Counted from the first letter of the stretch, positions 8,857 through 18,754 are shown. The stretch: DNA of 64,000 nt from Lachnospiraceae bacterium AC2012 (GCA_000702525.1 JNIN01000001.1:1178001-1242000), one strand, 5' to 3'. Numbers and translations are program-made. The notes: a model not told the origin generated them from the sequence alone.

Positions 8857-10269
8857 TCAATTTCGCATCTTCCGATTCCAAAGCACGAGCATCACCAGGA
8901 AGATTGCGCCACGCGTCATCAAGTCCACGCACATCGCAATCCACACGCCCTTAAGTCCCACACGTGTCGCCAGGTATGCTGCGATTGGGATGCGGATCAA
9001 CCACATCGTACAGAGGTTGATCAAGCTTGGCTTCAATGTATTTCCCGTTCCTCTAAATACACCACCGGATACGATGGCCGCTCCAAACAGCGGTTCCGCC
9101 AAAGCTTCGATGCGAAGGCAGATGACACCAAGCTGCTGTACTTCTTCCACCGGCGTCAAAATCTGCATCATCCAAGGCGCCAGGACGTAGAGTAGGATAC
9201 CTGTGCCGGCCATCACCGCCATACCAAGTCCTACGACGAGATAGCCGAATCTACCCGCCAGTCGCTTTCGGTTCGCTCCAATCGACTGTCCGATCAAGGT
9301 CGTTCCCGCAACCGAGATTCCATATCCTGGCATGTAGCAAAAACTCTCCGCCGTGATGGCAAAGGAATTCGCGGACAATGCAACCGCTCCGAGTGGCGAT
9401 ACAATCTTCGTAATCATAACCTGCGCCGAGCCGAGAATCATCTCTTCTATAGCAACCGGATAGCCAATTTTCAACGCTTTCAGAAGATGCTTCTTATACG
9501 TCGTCCAATGAAATCCACGTTCTTCCTTTCGGAAACGTAACTTATCCACTTTAAAGTAGATAAAATACAGCATAATCCCCGTACCGACAGTCTCTGCGCA
9601 CATCGTACCCAGGGACGCGCCCATAACATCGAGGTTTGCGCCATAGATGGTAAAGTGGAAATGAAACATCTCCACAACACGCGTCGGGAAGATCAAAAGA
9701 TAATTAAAAACCACATCCAGCGCGCAGATCAGGATACTGATCAGCGAGCTAATCTTCACCATGCCGCTGGATTGCAACATGCCGGAGCTCATGAATTCCG
9801 TAATCAGAATCGGAAGCGCCAGCACGTAAATAATCAAATAGCGGGAGGCGTCTAACGCAATTTCATCGGTGCCGCCCAGCCAATACGGGAGATATCGAAA
9901 AATCAAAACACCCGCAATCAGAAGAATCGTCGAAAACACTAGTCCCGTCAGGAAACCGTGCTTCATAATCGCTCTGGCTTCGCGATCCGATTCCGCACCG
10001 ATTTTATGCGCCACCTGCACCTGAAAACCGACGGAAAGCGCCGACAGGACACCGCCCGTCAGCCACAACGTCGTTGACATCAGACCGATGGCCGCAGATT
10101 TATAGGTACCGAGTTGTCCCACCATCGCCGCATCGATATACTGCATCACAACGGATGTCAATTGTGCCAAGATAGCAGGAAAAGCCAGAGACAGCACAAG
10201 CTGTATCTGGCTACGAAATGGCATCGCTTCACCTTTTCTAAGTTTATCTAGTAATATCTGGTCTTTCAT
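8857..10269 (-). CDS. MATE family multidrug/Na+ antiporter
   Basis: Twelve-helix exporter (470 aa from ATG 10269) of the MatE family, which expels cationic compounds in exchange for Na+ or H+. Two homologous halves are visible: the first with SLAFPAILAQLTSVVMQYID and MVGQLGTYKSAAIGL, the second with GYPVAIEEMILGSAQ and TLIGQSIGANRKRLAGR. The start overlaps the end of the PatB-type gene by 26 bases, so translation is probably coupled; AGGA lies about ten bases before the ATG. An in-frame TTG at 10278 is an alternative. Its substrate is unknown. Placement behind a cysteine-S-conjugate-lyase-type enzyme raises the possibility that it exports a product or a toxic thiol, which is inference. Confidence 0.9.
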   Translation of the reverse strand: MKDQILLDKLRKGEAMPFRSQIQLVLSLAFPAILAQLTSVVMQYIDAAMVGQLGTYKSAAIGLMSTTLWLTGGVLSALSVGFQVQVAHKIGAESDREARAIMKHGFLTGLVFSTILLIAGVLIFRYLPYWLGGTDEIALDASRYLIIYVLALPILITEFMSSGMLQSSGMVKISSLISILICALDVVFNYLLIFPTRVVEMFHFHFTIYGANLDVMGASLGTMCAETVGTGIMLYFIYFKVDKLRFRKEERGFHWTTYKKHLLKALKIGYPVAIEEMILGSAQVMITKIVSPLGAVALSANSFAITAESFCYMPGYGISVAGTTLIGQSIGANRKRLAGRFGYLVVGLGMAVMAGTGILLYVLAPWMMQILTPVEEVQQLGVICLRIEALAEPLFGAAIVSGGVFRGTGNTLKPSLINLCTMWLIRIPIAAYLATRVGLKGVWIAMCVDLMTRGAIFLVMLVLWNRKMRN

Positions 10270-11428
10270 ATTTTGCAATTCCTGTCTTCAGGCGGCGCAT
10301 ACCGTCCGCCACATTTTTTCTCGTCGTCGCGATATTGATACGAAGGAATTTCGCACCGTCACCGCCGTAAACATCGCCGCCAGTCACCCAGAGGCCCGTT
10401 TCCTTTCTAAGATAGGCAGCCAGTTTTCTGCCATCATCTGAAACCTTGGAGATATCCACCCATAGAAGATAAGTCGCATCCTCCGGAATCAGATGTAGCT
10501 CCGGCAGATTCTCGCGCAGAAATGCCGTCACAAACTGCTTATTTTCATAGATATACGCACGAAGCTCCGTCAGCCAATCCCAGCCATACGTAAACGCCGC
10601 CATCGCAACTTCGTAAGCGAATGCATTGCCTTCGGCTACTTCATCCGTATTCAGTCCGCGCCAAACGCGCTGTCTGAGAAGCGGATTCTCCACATAAACC
10701 GCCGCCGACTGGATGCCCGCGAGGTTAAAGGTCTTGCTTGGCGCAAGACAAGTAATCGAATTCTCTCTCGCCTCCGTAGAAACGCTCGCAAATGCCGTAT
10801 ATTCCTTGTCCGGATCCACGAGGTCGCAGTGCACTTCATCGGAAATGACAACGACGTGATTCTCCTTCGCAAGCTTCGCAATACGCACGAGATCCTCTTC
10901 CGGCCAGATATGCCCGATTGGATTATGCGGATTACAAAGAATCATCAGCGTCGTCTGCGGATCGGCCATCTTCTTCTCGAGATCCTCAAAATCCACGTGA
11001 TACGCCTTGCCATCGTAAACCATCGGACTCTCCAGCACTTTTCGCCCATTATTCAAAATGGAATTAAAGAAAATATTATAAACCGGCGTCATAATCAGCA
11101 CATTTTCCGCAACATTCGTAAGCGAACGCACCATACTGGAAATGGCTGGCACAGCGCCAGTTGCAAAAATCAGATTTTCCTTCTGCATCTGGAAATGATG
11201 ATGCTCTTTCCACCACTTCACATACGCCTCACTCCATCCCTCCGGCTCAATCGCATAGCCAAAGGTTCCATGGCTTGCGCGCTTTTGAATCGTCTCCTGC
11301 ACCTCTGGAACCGTTTCAAAATCCATGTCGGCAACCCACATCGGGAGCTCGCCCGGCTTGATGTCCCATTTCAAAGAATCTACCAGTTCCTCTGTTCTAT
11401 CTACCTGTTTATCAAAGTCGTATCTCAT
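10244..11428 (-). CDS. PatB/MalY-type PLP-dependent C-S lyase (aminotransferase class I/II fold)
   Basis: Cytosolic pyridoxal-phosphate enzyme of 394 aa. The opening (RYDFDKQVDRTEELVDSLKW, then PMWVADMDF) is characteristic of the MalY/PatB subgroup, which cleaves cystathionine or S-conjugated cysteine to a thiol, pyruvate and ammonia. Other markers: CNPHNPIGHIW (substrate carboxylate region), SDEVHCDL (Asp that contacts the pyridine nitrogen) and APSKTFNLAGIQ with Lys232 as the Schiff-base lysine. The ATG overlaps the upstream DUF3737 stop by one base (TAATG), with AGGAGG inside the upstream gene, so the two are translationally coupled. Roles in methionine metabolism or thiol detoxification are both possible. 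Confidence 0.9.
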   Translation of the reverse strand: MRYDFDKQVDRTEELVDSLKWDIKPGELPMWVADMDFETVPEVQETIQKRASHGTFGYAIEPEGWSEAYVKWWKEHHHFQMQKENLIFATGAVPAISSMVRSLTNVAENVLIMTPVYNIFFNSILNNGRKVLESPMVYDGKAYHVDFEDLEKKMADPQTTLMILCNPHNPIGHIWPEEDLVRIAKLAKENHVVVISDEVHCDLVDPDKEYTAFASVSTEARENSITCLAPSKTFNLAGIQSAAVYVENPLLRQRVWRGLNTDEVAEGNAFAYEVAMAAFTYGWDWLTELRAYIYENKQFVTAFLRENLPELHLIPEDATYLLWVDISKVSDDGRKLAAYLRKETGLWVTGGDVYGGDGAKFLRINIATTRKNVADGMRRLKTGIAKYERPDITR

Positions 11429-12327
11429 TAGCTATGATATTCCTCCTCAGAAAAATCTGCATAATCAATGGTTCTTCCTATATTATCGCAGATAATCTGT
11501 GTTTTACTAGGGTCAATCTTCTCTTTTTCTAACATAACCGTGCCGATTTGTTCTGCACGGATCACACCACTGCCAGGATTCAGTACGGAGTCCAGTTTTC
11601 CAACGATTTCCGCATCGATATTCTCGCAGAATTCAAATGCCAGAACCGTATTGATCAGCTTACAATTCACAAGCTTCAGATTCTCGATATAGCAGAATCC
11701 CTGTAAGCTCTCAATCGTACAGTTCACAAGGGTCAGATTCTTCGCATTCCAGCCGAGATATTCGCCGGAAATGGTAGAATCGTAAACCGTCACATTTTCC
11801 GTATTCCAAAAGGCGTCCTTCATCAGAAGTCTGGAGTTATGAATCTCCACATTCTTCGCTCCATCAAAACCATAATTTCCGATAATCGTCACGTTATTCA
11901 ATTTCATATTTTCGGAATTCATCGCGATGTAATGCCCGTGGATATCCACATCCGTAAGCTCGACATCCTTACAGTTCCACAGTGTTTCTTCTGCATTTGG
12001 AAATGTAACATTTCTAAGTGTGACACCATTACAGCGTCTAAAGTTCTTTGGCGCGATCACGGTTGTATCCTCCACCGTGATATTGTCCGTATACCAGATA
12101 CCAGCGCGGCCCATCTCAAAGATCGTAGAATTCTTGAGGTTGATATCCTTGGCATACCAAAGTGGATACTTCCACTTGAATTCCACACTCTCTAAATCAA
12201 TATTTTTCGCCTCTTTCAGAGGGGATTCTCCATCCTTAAAAATGGAATTCTTAACCGTTAAATTCTCACCACGGAATAAGGCTCTCTCACCTGTAAAAAC
12301 TTTCTGATCTAATACTTCTTTATTCAT
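11428..12327 (-). CDS. DUF3737 family beta-helix protein
   Basis: Cytosolic-looking protein of 299 aa with no signal peptide. It is built of short repeats of about 20 residues (for example LTVKNSIFKDGESPLKEA, INLKNSTIFEMGRAGIW, VTVYDSTISGEYLGWNA) with regularly spaced Asn and hydrophobic residues, the pattern of a right-handed parallel beta-helix. This matches DUF3737, whose molecular role is unknown. The start is ATG 12327 with GGAGG twelve bases upstream; an open frame extends to 12384 but lacks a ribosome site. It is first in an operon with the PatB-type lyase and MATE exporter. A conserved pairing with a PLP enzyme would suggest a metabolic rather than structural job, but that is speculation. 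Confidence 0.85.
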   Translation of the reverse strand: MNKEVLDQKVFTGERALFRGENLTVKNSIFKDGESPLKEAKNIDLESVEFKWKYPLWYAKDINLKNSTIFEMGRAGIWYTDNITVEDTTVIAPKNFRRCNGVTLRNVTFPNAEETLWNCKDVELTDVDIHGHYIAMNSENMKLNNVTIIGNYGFDGAKNVEIHNSRLLMKDAFWNTENVTVYDSTISGEYLGWNAKNLTLVNCTIESLQGFCYIENLKLVNCKLINTVLAFEFCENIDAEIVGKLDSVLNPGSGVIRAEQIGTVMLEKEKIDPSKTQIICDNIGRTIDYADFSEEEYHS

Positions 12328-12376
12328 ATGAAACTTATTCCTCCATCTATATCTTTCTAAAAAACAGCCCGTCGTT

Positions 12377-12403
12377 TTAGCCACTCGATTCTCAGAGTGC
12401 TAA
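12377..12403 (-). promoter_or_regulatory. CIRCE-like inverted repeat in the DUF3737 operon leader
   Basis: Reads TTAGCCACTC, 8 bases, GAGTGCTAA on the plus strand. The right half equals the HrcA-binding CIRCE half-site; the left equals TTAGCACTC with one inserted C, and the total length is still 27. It lies 50 bases before the DUF3737 start codon and just downstream of the predicted promoter, the usual CIRCE position. Confidence 0.5.
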
Positions 12404-12433
12404 TTCGATTTTATGCAATCATTTTCACGTTAT

Positions 12434-12462
12434 ACTATACCATCCCTGACTCTATATAACAA
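12434..12462 (-). promoter_or_regulatory. Candidate promoter of the DUF3737-patB-MATE operon
   Basis: Minus-strand TTGTTA (12457-12462), a 17-base spacer and TATAGT (12434-12439). This places the start site near 12427, upstream of the CIRCE-like element. The -35 matches four of six consensus bases. The rest of 12328-12628 shows only the opp terminator and AT-rich spacer. Confidence 0.55.
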
Positions 12463-12540
12463 ATAAAGATTCTGTAAACTTCAGAGGAATCCCATGGCAT
12501 CTATCCATTGCATCTATAAAAAAGACTAGAAAAACGTACA

Positions 12541-12575
12541 AAAAGAGCAGGTGCCAAAAGCACCTGCCCTAAAAA
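12541..12575 (-). terminator. Terminator of the opp operon
   Basis: Minus strand: GGCAGGTGC, a short TTTTG loop, GCACCTGC, then TCTTTTTG. It lies 54 bases after the oppA stop codon and closes the five-gene operon. Confidence 0.88.
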
Positions 12576-12628
12576 TCGTATAAAACTCAAGCTCAAAAAA
12601 GTCGTATAAAAATTATTTGTAAGTCGAA

Positions 12629-14347
12629 TTACTCTGCTGTCTTATGTGCATACATGAAGTACTTGTTACCGAATACTGTAGCGTATACGCCTGTAACATT
12701 TGACTTCTGCATGTAGATATCATTGTAGAAGTAAATAGGAATTACTGCATAAGTATCCATTAACATATCTTCTGCCTGATGAAGAAGTTCTGCACGCTTA
12801 GCTGAATCTGTTTCTGCATAGATCTGCTGGATTAATTCATCGTAAGCTGTCCATTCTGGAGCTGCAGCGCTATCTGTCTTACCAAGCTGTGGATCATCAT
12901 TTCCTGATGCAGAAGAGAAGATTTCAAGCATGTTAACTGGATCATCGTAGTCAGCAACCCAACCTTCACGAGCGAATGTGAAGTTACCATCCTTACGTTC
13001 TTCCAGGAATACGTTCCAGTCTTCTACTTCAATTGTCATCTCGATACCAACGGCTGCAAGATCCTGCTGGATACACTGTGCAATCTTCTTATGTCCATCG
13101 TTTTCGTTCAGGATATAAGGGATAGAGATTGTTTCACCATTTAATGTTGTTGTGTAAGTACCATTTCCGTTGTCTTCTACTTCACAACCAGCCTTTTCAA
13201 GTAACTTCACAGCATCTTCTGTAGATTCTGCACCAGTAGCATCAGCATCATAGTAAGATGATTCATAAGCTTCGCCGTTACCATCTTCCATTCCTTCTGG
13301 AATAAAGGAATCAGCTGCAACCTGGCCTGTCTGTCCAACAGTTTCTACGATGTAGTCACGGTCAATCAGAAGTGAGATTGCTTCACGGAATGCGCTAGCC
13401 TGATCAGATGTCATACCATCGAAGAGGTCAGAACCAACGTTGAATGCAACGTAGTATGTGCCAAGCTGGTCTACAACATTGAATTCATCATTTCCAGATA
13501 CAGATGGGATTTCATCTGTAGGAACATCATCAATGAAATCAAGGTCACCACTGTTGTAAGCAGCATAAGTAGCTGTGTTATCAGCAGAAAGCATGTAGTT
13601 AAGCTTTTCAAGTTCTACCTTGTCTGCATTGTAGAAGTTATCGTTCTTTACATATGTCATAGATTCGTTGTGCTTCCATTCAGAAAGTGTGAAGGCACCG
13701 TTTGATACGAATCCAGCTTCCTGGCACCATGCACCTGGTGTTGTTCCATCTGGGTTAGCAGCTTCTACTGCAGCCTGAGGAACTGGCATGAAGATAGGGA
13801 ATGCAAGTAACTGGTTGAAGTATGGACATGGAGCATTCAGATGGATTGTTAATGTGTAATCATCATCTGCTGTAACTGCAAGTGTACCATCTTCGTTACG
13901 TGCTACTACATCGAAAAGATAAGCATAATCAGATGCTGTTTCTTCTGCGATTGCACGGTTCCAAGAGTATACAAAATCGTTTGCTGTAAGTTCTGTTCCA
14001 TCAGACCACTTAGATTCGATCATATGAACCGTATAAGTTGTTTCATCCTCAGAAACTTCTGGCATAGATTCTGCAAGTGCAGGTGTTAATTCACCAGATT
14101 CATCATAAGTTAATAAACCTACGAATGAGTTAACCGCAAGACATGCACCATCCACAGATGTGTTCAGAGCTGGATCAAGGTAATCTGGCTCAGATGCAAG
14201 GTTTACGTATAATGTGCTAGTGTCTGTATTTACAGCTGTAGCAACATTTTCGCTGTCACTAGAGCTCTTCTTAGAACTTGAACCGCAAGCGGCAAGTGAG
14301 AAGACCATAGTAGCAGCTAACAGTAATGATAGTACTTTTTTCTTCAT
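12629..14347 (-). CDS. oppA: Oligopeptide ABC transporter substrate-binding lipoprotein
   Basis: Extracellular peptide-binding protein (572 aa) of the SBP_bac_5 family. The signal peptide ends in a lipobox (SLAACGSSS, Cys21), so it is lipid-anchored. The body has family features: YLDPALNTSVDGACL near residue 60, SKWSDGTELTANDFVYSW near residue 115, and a C-terminal ADYDDPVNMLEIF segment. AGGAGG sits nine bases before the ATG. Unusually for an importer operon, it is the last gene, after the ATPases. Length and the acidic cleft motifs suit oligopeptides, but dipeptide or nickel-type ligands cannot be ruled out by sequence alone. Confidence 0.93.
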   Translation of the reverse strand: MKKKVLSLLLAATMVFSLAACGSSSKKSSSDSENVATAVNTDTSTLYVNLASEPDYLDPALNTSVDGACLAVNSFVGLLTYDESGELTPALAESMPEVSEDETTYTVHMIESKWSDGTELTANDFVYSWNRAIAEETASDYAYLFDVVARNEDGTLAVTADDDYTLTIHLNAPCPYFNQLLAFPIFMPVPQAAVEAANPDGTTPGAWCQEAGFVSNGAFTLSEWKHNESMTYVKNDNFYNADKVELEKLNYMLSADNTATYAAYNSGDLDFIDDVPTDEIPSVSGNDEFNVVDQLGTYYVAFNVGSDLFDGMTSDQASAFREAISLLIDRDYIVETVGQTGQVAADSFIPEGMEDGNGEAYESSYYDADATGAESTEDAVKLLEKAGCEVEDNGNGTYTTTLNGETISIPYILNENDGHKKIAQCIQQDLAAVGIEMTIEVEDWNVFLEERKDGNFTFAREGWVADYDDPVNMLEIFSSASGNDDPQLGKTDSAAAPEWTAYDELIQQIYAETDSAKRAELLHQAEDMLMDTYAVIPIYFYNDIYMQKSNVTGVYATVFGNKYFMYAHKTAE

Positions 14348-14407
14348 AAAAAGACCCTCCTAAAATTTATATATTCCAATCTCCGCCCTCGCTGGAGTTG
14401 AAACCCG

Positions 14408-15454
14408 TTACTTATTGTGGCAAGCCACGAAGTGACCATTGCCACGGTCCTTGAGCTGTGGCATTTCCATTGCACACTGCTCTGTAGCATACTTACATCT
14501 TGTACGGAATGGACATCCGCTAGGCATGTGAAGTGGACTAGGTACATCGCCTTCTAAGACGATACGCTTGCTCTTTCTAGCTGTTTCCGGATCAGGAATT
14601 GGCACTGCTGAAAGTAAGCTGAGTGTATATGGATGCATTGGGTTGTTGTTGAGTTCGTCAGCATCGGCGATCTCCATCATATGACCCAGATACATAACCG
14701 CGATACGGTCGGAAATATGATGTACAACCAGGAGATCATGCGCGATGAATAAGTAAGCAACACCAAGCTTCTCCTGTAATTCTTCAAACATATTTACAAC
14801 CTGCGCCTGAATGGAAACGTCAAGCGCGGATACCGCTTCATCACAAACGATGAATTTTGGATCTACCGCAAGCGCTCTTGCGATACCGATACGCTGTCTC
14901 TGTCCACCAGAGAATTCATGTGCATAACGCATCGCATGCTCTGCATTCAATCCTACTAATTCCATGAGAGATAAAATCTTCTCTCTTCGTTCTGCCTTAC
15001 TTGTATAAAGCTTATGTACATCCAGCGGTTCTCCAATGATATCCTCAACCGTCATACGTGGGTTCAAGGAAGAATATGGATCCTGGAATACCATCTGCAT
15101 TTCCTTACGATAAGGAAGCATGTCTTTCTTAATCTTCTGTCCGTAGATTGGTTTTCCCATCGCATCTACGATCATCTTGCCGTTCTCATCGTACTGTTCA
15201 CCACTGTCGAAAAGAACTTCGCCGTCAAATGTAATCTTACCGGCGGTTGGTTCGTAGAGACGAAGCAGGGAACGACCTACGGTTGTCTTACCACAACCGG
15301 ATTCTCCTACGAGACCAAGTGTCTCACCTGGACGGATTGCAAAAGAAATATCATCGACCGCCTTCAGAGGCACCTTGTGTAACCCCTGAGAGACTGGAAA
15401 ATACTGTTTTAAATGTGAAACCTCAAGAAGGTTCTTTGTCTCATTCTCACTCAT
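14408..15454 (-). CDS. oppF: Oligopeptide ABC transporter ATP-binding protein OppF
   Basis: Cytoplasmic ATPase (348 aa), one of two that energise peptide uptake. Visible motifs: Walker [10 protein letters not shown] near residue 56, Q-loop [18 protein letters not shown], signature [15 protein letters not shown], Walker [15 protein letters not shown]-loop FIAHDL. The C-terminal Opp/Dpp extension ([19 protein letters not shown], then CAMEMP) carries the cysteine motif that in related OppF/DppD proteins binds an iron-sulfur cluster. It follows oppD after five bases and precedes oppA, confirming a single operon. Confidence 0.94.
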   Translation of the reverse strand: MSENETKNLLEVSHLKQYFPVSQGLHKVPLKAVDDISFAIRPGETLGLVGESGCGKTTVGRSLLRLYEPTAGKITFDGEVLFDSGEQYDENGKMIVDAMGKPIYGQKIKKDMLPYRKEMQMVFQDPYSSLNPRMTVEDIIGEPLDVHKLYTSKAERREKILSLMELVGLNAEHAMRYAHEFSGGQRQRIGIARALAVDPKFIVCDEAVSALDVSIQAQVVNMFEELQEKLGVAYLFIAHDLLVVHHISDRIAVMYLGHMMEIADADELNNNPMHPYTLSLLSAVPIPDPETARKSKRIVLEGDVPSPLHMPSGCPFRTRCKYATEQCAMEMPQLKDRGNGHFVACHNK

Positions 15455-15459
15455 TCTTC

Positions 15460-16461
15460 TTAAACCTCCTGTGCTTCATATGCTTTTTTAATATTCATCC
15501 AGCAAGCTGCTGTATGACCTTCGCCAACCTGGACTTCCTCTGGCTTCTCTGTAAGACAAATCTTCATTGCCTCGTCACATCGAGGACAGAACGCACATCC
15601 TTCTGGCATATTTAATAAGTTAATTGGTGTTCCACCGATTGGAACAAGCTTTTCGTCCATATTGTCATGTCTAGGAATGGAACGAAGTAAGCCCTTCGTA
15701 TATTCATGTGCTGGATGATAGAAGATATCATCTGCTGTACCACGTTCACAAACACGACCACCGTACATAACCATGATTTCATCACACATCGATGCGATAA
15801 CACCAAGGTCGTGAGTTACCATGATGATTGCCATACCAAGCTGCTTCTGAAGATCCTGCATCAATTCGAGAATCTGTGCCTGGATGGTAACGTCGAGCGC
15901 TGTTGTAGGCTCATCGGCAATCAGAACATCCGGTTCACAGCAAAGTGCCATTGCAATCATAACACGCTGTCTCATACCACCGGATAATTCGTGAGGATAC
16001 TGCTTCACACGGCTCTCTGGTTCGTTGACACCAACAAGTGTCAGCATCTCGATGGCTCTCGCCTTGGCTTCTTCCTTAGTCTTATTTGTATGAAGAAGCA
16101 CCGCTTCCTCTAACTGATAACCTACGGTAAATACCGGGTTTAAAGATGTCATTGGATCCTGGAAGATGATTGAGATCTTCTCGCCACGGAACTTCTGCAT
16201 CTGCTTCTCATTGTATTCTAAGATATTTTCTCCGCGGAATTTCACTTCTCCGCCAGTTACTCGACCCGTCTCTGCAAGAATCTGCATAATAGAATATGCA
16301 GAAACGGATTTACCGGAACCAGACTCACCTACGATACCAAGTGTCTTACCTGGTTCTAATTTAAATGTAATACCGTTAACGGCCTTAACCTCACCAGCAT
16401 CTGTAAAGAAGCTAGTATTGAGATCATTTACTTCTAAAACATATTTACTTTCTTCACTCAT
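15460..16461 (-). CDS. oppD: Oligopeptide ABC transporter ATP-binding protein OppD
   Basis: Second ATPase subunit (333 aa), pairing with OppF. Motifs: Walker [14 protein letters not shown] near residue 41, Q-loop [20 protein letters not shown], signature [15 protein letters not shown], Walker [16 protein letters not shown]-loop [10 protein letters not shown]. The C-terminal extension has [15 protein letters not shown], the cysteine-rich motif expected in OppD. AAGGAG lies about eight bases before ATG 16461. It follows oppC with an 11-base gap. Confidence 0.94.
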   Translation of the reverse strand: MSEESKYVLEVNDLNTSFFTDAGEVKAVNGITFKLEPGKTLGIVGESGSGKSVSAYSIMQILAETGRVTGGEVKFRGENILEYNEKQMQKFRGEKISIIFQDPMTSLNPVFTVGYQLEEAVLLHTNKTKEEAKARAIEMLTLVGVNEPESRVKQYPHELSGGMRQRVMIAMALCCEPDVLIADEPTTALDVTIQAQILELMQDLQKQLGMAIIMVTHDLGVIASMCDEIMVMYGGRVCERGTADDIFYHPAHEYTKGLLRSIPRHDNMDEKLVPIGGTPINLLNMPEGCAFCPRCDEAMKICLTEKPEEVQVGEGHTAACWMNIKKAYEAQEV

Positions 16462-16472
16462 GACTTCGCTCC

Positions 16473-17555
16473 TTAATTAAGTTTAGAATCAAATGCATCA
16501 CGAAGACCATCACCAAGAAGGTTCAGAGCCAAAACGATCACGCAGATGATAAGTGCTGGAATAACCAGACGGGATGGATAGGACTGCATCGCACCACGCG
16601 CATCATTTGCCAAACTTCCCAGAGAAGTCAGTGGATCAGAAACACCAAGTCCCAGGAAGGACAGGTAAGATTCTGTAAAGATGGCACTAGGTACCTGAAG
16701 TGCTGTTGTAATAATGATTACAGACAGGCAGTTAGGAAGAATGTGACGTCTTAAGATACGTCCATCTTTCGTACCGATACATCTTGCAGCCAGTACATAT
16801 TCACTATTCTTAATGGTCAGGATCTGTCCTCGAATCAGACGCGCCATGGTTACCCAATAGAGAAGTCCGAATACCAGGAACATCGAAATCATATTTGGTC
16901 CAAGAGCCGCTAACGCAGTACCCTTGATCTTGCTTACCAATACTTCCTTTAATACAACAGAAAGTAAGATGATAATCAACATATCAGGAAGAGAATAGAT
17001 AATATCAACAATTCTCATCATGATCATATCTACTTTTCCACCGAAATAACCGGAAACGGAACCGTAGATCAAACCGATAATCAATACCATGATGGCAGCA
17101 ACCACACCTACGGATAAGGAAACTCTCGTACCGTAGATCACACGGATAAAGTAGTCACGTCCGAGGGAGTCTGTTCCAAAGATATGTGGAAATAAAGACT
17201 CTCCTGTGGATTCCATATATTTCATTTCCGCATCGGAATATTCAAACATACCGAGGTTTGTTGCACCCTTATCTCTCACACCGTTTACGGTAATCATGTC
17301 CGCATAAGAATATGGAACAAAGATTGGTGCAATAATAATGATGGCGATCAATAATACAAGAACTACAATGGAACCCATCGCCAGAGGATTCTTCTTAAGA
17401 CGTCTCATACCATCACGGAAGAATGTTGTAGATTCTCCCATAACTTCCTGCTGCGCCTTCTCATCATCGGTAGCCTTTTCAAAATTCTTACTATTAAACT
17501 TAGACAAATCCACCTGGGAGGAGAGGATTTGTTTCTTCTTTAATTCATTTGACAT
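16473..17555 (-). CDS. oppC: Oligopeptide ABC transporter permease OppC
   Basis: Membrane permease (360 aa) forming the translocation pore with OppB. It has a cytosolic N-terminal extension of about 60 residues before the first helix (MGSIVVLVLLIAIIIIAPIF), a long extracytoplasmic loop containing FGTDSLGRDYFIRVIYGTR (a segment typical of OppC/DppC) and the EAA-like loop LAARCIGTKDGRILRRHILP. It ends in the usual ALNLLGDGLRDAFDSKL. The gene begins 24 bases after oppB. Sequence alone does not set peptide-length preference. Confidence 0.93.
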   Translation of the reverse strand: MSNELKKKQILSSQVDLSKFNSKNFEKATDDEKAQQEVMGESTTFFRDGMRRLKKNPLAMGSIVVLVLLIAIIIIAPIFVPYSYADMITVNGVRDKGATNLGMFEYSDAEMKYMESTGESLFPHIFGTDSLGRDYFIRVIYGTRVSLSVGVVAAIMVLIIGLIYGSVSGYFGGKVDMIMMRIVDIIYSLPDMLIIILLSVVLKEVLVSKIKGTALAALGPNMISMFLVFGLLYWVTMARLIRGQILTIKNSEYVLAARCIGTKDGRILRRHILPNCLSVIIITTALQVPSAIFTESYLSFLGLGVSDPLTSLGSLANDARGAMQSYPSRLVIPALIICVIVLALNLLGDGLRDAFDSKLN

Positions 17556-17579
17556 AATTTAAAATACCTTTCCTCAAGA

Positions 17580-18494
17580 TTAGTTATTGAAGTCAATTCT
17601 TGGATCTGTAAGTTTGTAACAGATATCTGTAATCAAGTTTGCGACAACCATAAGGATTGCCAGGAAAATGGTTACAGCCATGATGGTTGTGTAATCACGG
17701 TTCGTAATCGAAGTTACGAATGCGGATCCAAGACCACCGATGGTAAAGATATTTTCAATTACCATAGAACCAGTCAGGATGTATGCAATCTGAGGTCCTA
17801 AGTATGTAATAACAGGAATTAAAGCATTTCTAAGTGCATGAACGAAAATTAATTTCAATCTTGATACACCCTTCGCCTTCGCTGTTCTCACATAGTCCTG
17901 ATTTAAGGCATCTAACATACTTGTCTTTGTAAGACGCGTAATATATGCCATTGGATATACACTCAAAGCAATAATTGGAAGTACATAATTCGGATTTGCG
18001 GAATTATATACAGGGATCCATTTCAGCTGCAAGCAGAACAGAAGTAATAATAATGTCGCCAATACGAAGGACGGCATCGCGGTTCCTAGCGTCGTGAAGA
18101 ACACGATCAGACGGTCCGGCCATTTATTTCTAGTTAAGGCTGCAATAGATCCAAGAACAATACCAAAAATGGTAGCAACGATCATCGCACTAATACCAAG
18201 CTTTGCAGATACTGCAAATTTCGATGTAATATCTGGCCAGATTTCACGACCAGTTTTTAACGATACTCCCCAATCTCCATGGATTAACTTACCCATGTAG
18301 AGAACATACTGTGTTGGTACTGGCTTATCCAAATTGTAACGGGCCTCTAATTCAGCCTGTACAGCAGGGTCAGTCGCCTTTTCCTTGTTGAATGGTCCAC
18401 CAGGGATGGCATTCATTGCAAAGAAGGTAATTGCACTGACGATTAAGATCGATACGATTGCCAATAAAACACGCTTTCCAATGTACTTAAGCAA
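17580..18494 (-). CDS. oppB: Oligopeptide ABC transporter permease OppB
   Basis: First gene of the opp operon and partner of OppC. The OppB family normally begins LKYIGKRVLLAI, which here corresponds to a TTG codon at 18494 and gives 304 aa, close to the usual 306. The reading frame is open upstream to 18605 (341 aa), but those residues are basic and unlike the family, and a GAGAG stretch lies about 12 bases before the TTG. An ATG at 18530 is a weaker alternative. Family features follow: YNLDKPVPTQYVLYMGKLIHGDWG, then RTAKAKGVSRLKLIFVHALR as the ATPase-docking loop and a conserved C-terminal LTDPRIDF. The start codon assignment is inferred; the function is secure. Confidence 0.92.
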   Translation of the reverse strand: MLKYIGKRVLLAIVSILIVSAITFFAMNAIPGGPFNKEKATDPAVQAELEARYNLDKPVPTQYVLYMGKLIHGDWGVSLKTGREIWPDITSKFAVSAKLGISAMIVATIFGIVLGSIAALTRNKWPDRLIVFFTTLGTAMPSFVLATLLLLLFCLQLKWIPVYNSANPNYVLPIIALSVYPMAYITRLTKTSMLDALNQDYVRTAKAKGVSRLKLIFVHALRNALIPVITYLGPQIAYILTGSMVIENIFTIGGLGSAFVTSITNRDYTTIMAVTIFLAILMVVANLITDICYKLTDPRIDFNN

Positions 18495-18720
18495 TTTACT
18501 TTCACACTCTCTTTCTAGAATACTTCGCATGAATTTGTTATTTCTTTTATAGATGCTTCTCTTATTCAAGTGCACCTCTCTCGTTCGCGCGGTCCTCTCT
18601 AGCACAATTCTGTATGCTTCTACGGCTTGCTGTAATACAGTTGTCGTTCGTGGAAAGACAAATCAACAATTTTGTCATTCTCGCAAATACAGTTGTTGCT
18701 ACCACGCGGACACATTAGGT

Positions 18721-18754
18721 AAAAAATAATGCGTGGTCTAAAAACAACCCACGC
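18721..18754 (-). terminator. Terminator (attenuator) inside the opp leader
   Basis: Minus strand: GCGTGG, a 12-base loop, CCACGC, then ATTATTTTTT. It lies between the predicted opp promoter and oppB, about 230 bases before the start codon. A further GCGTGGT copy at 18701-18707 (minus strand) could pair with the same CCACGC, so alternative folds are possible. Confidence 0.65.

Noticed and set aside
18701-18720. T-box-like word (GCTACCACGCGG) near the opp leader
   Set aside because: It is on the wrong strand for opp and lacks the AGGGTGG core; there is no suitable plus-strand gene.
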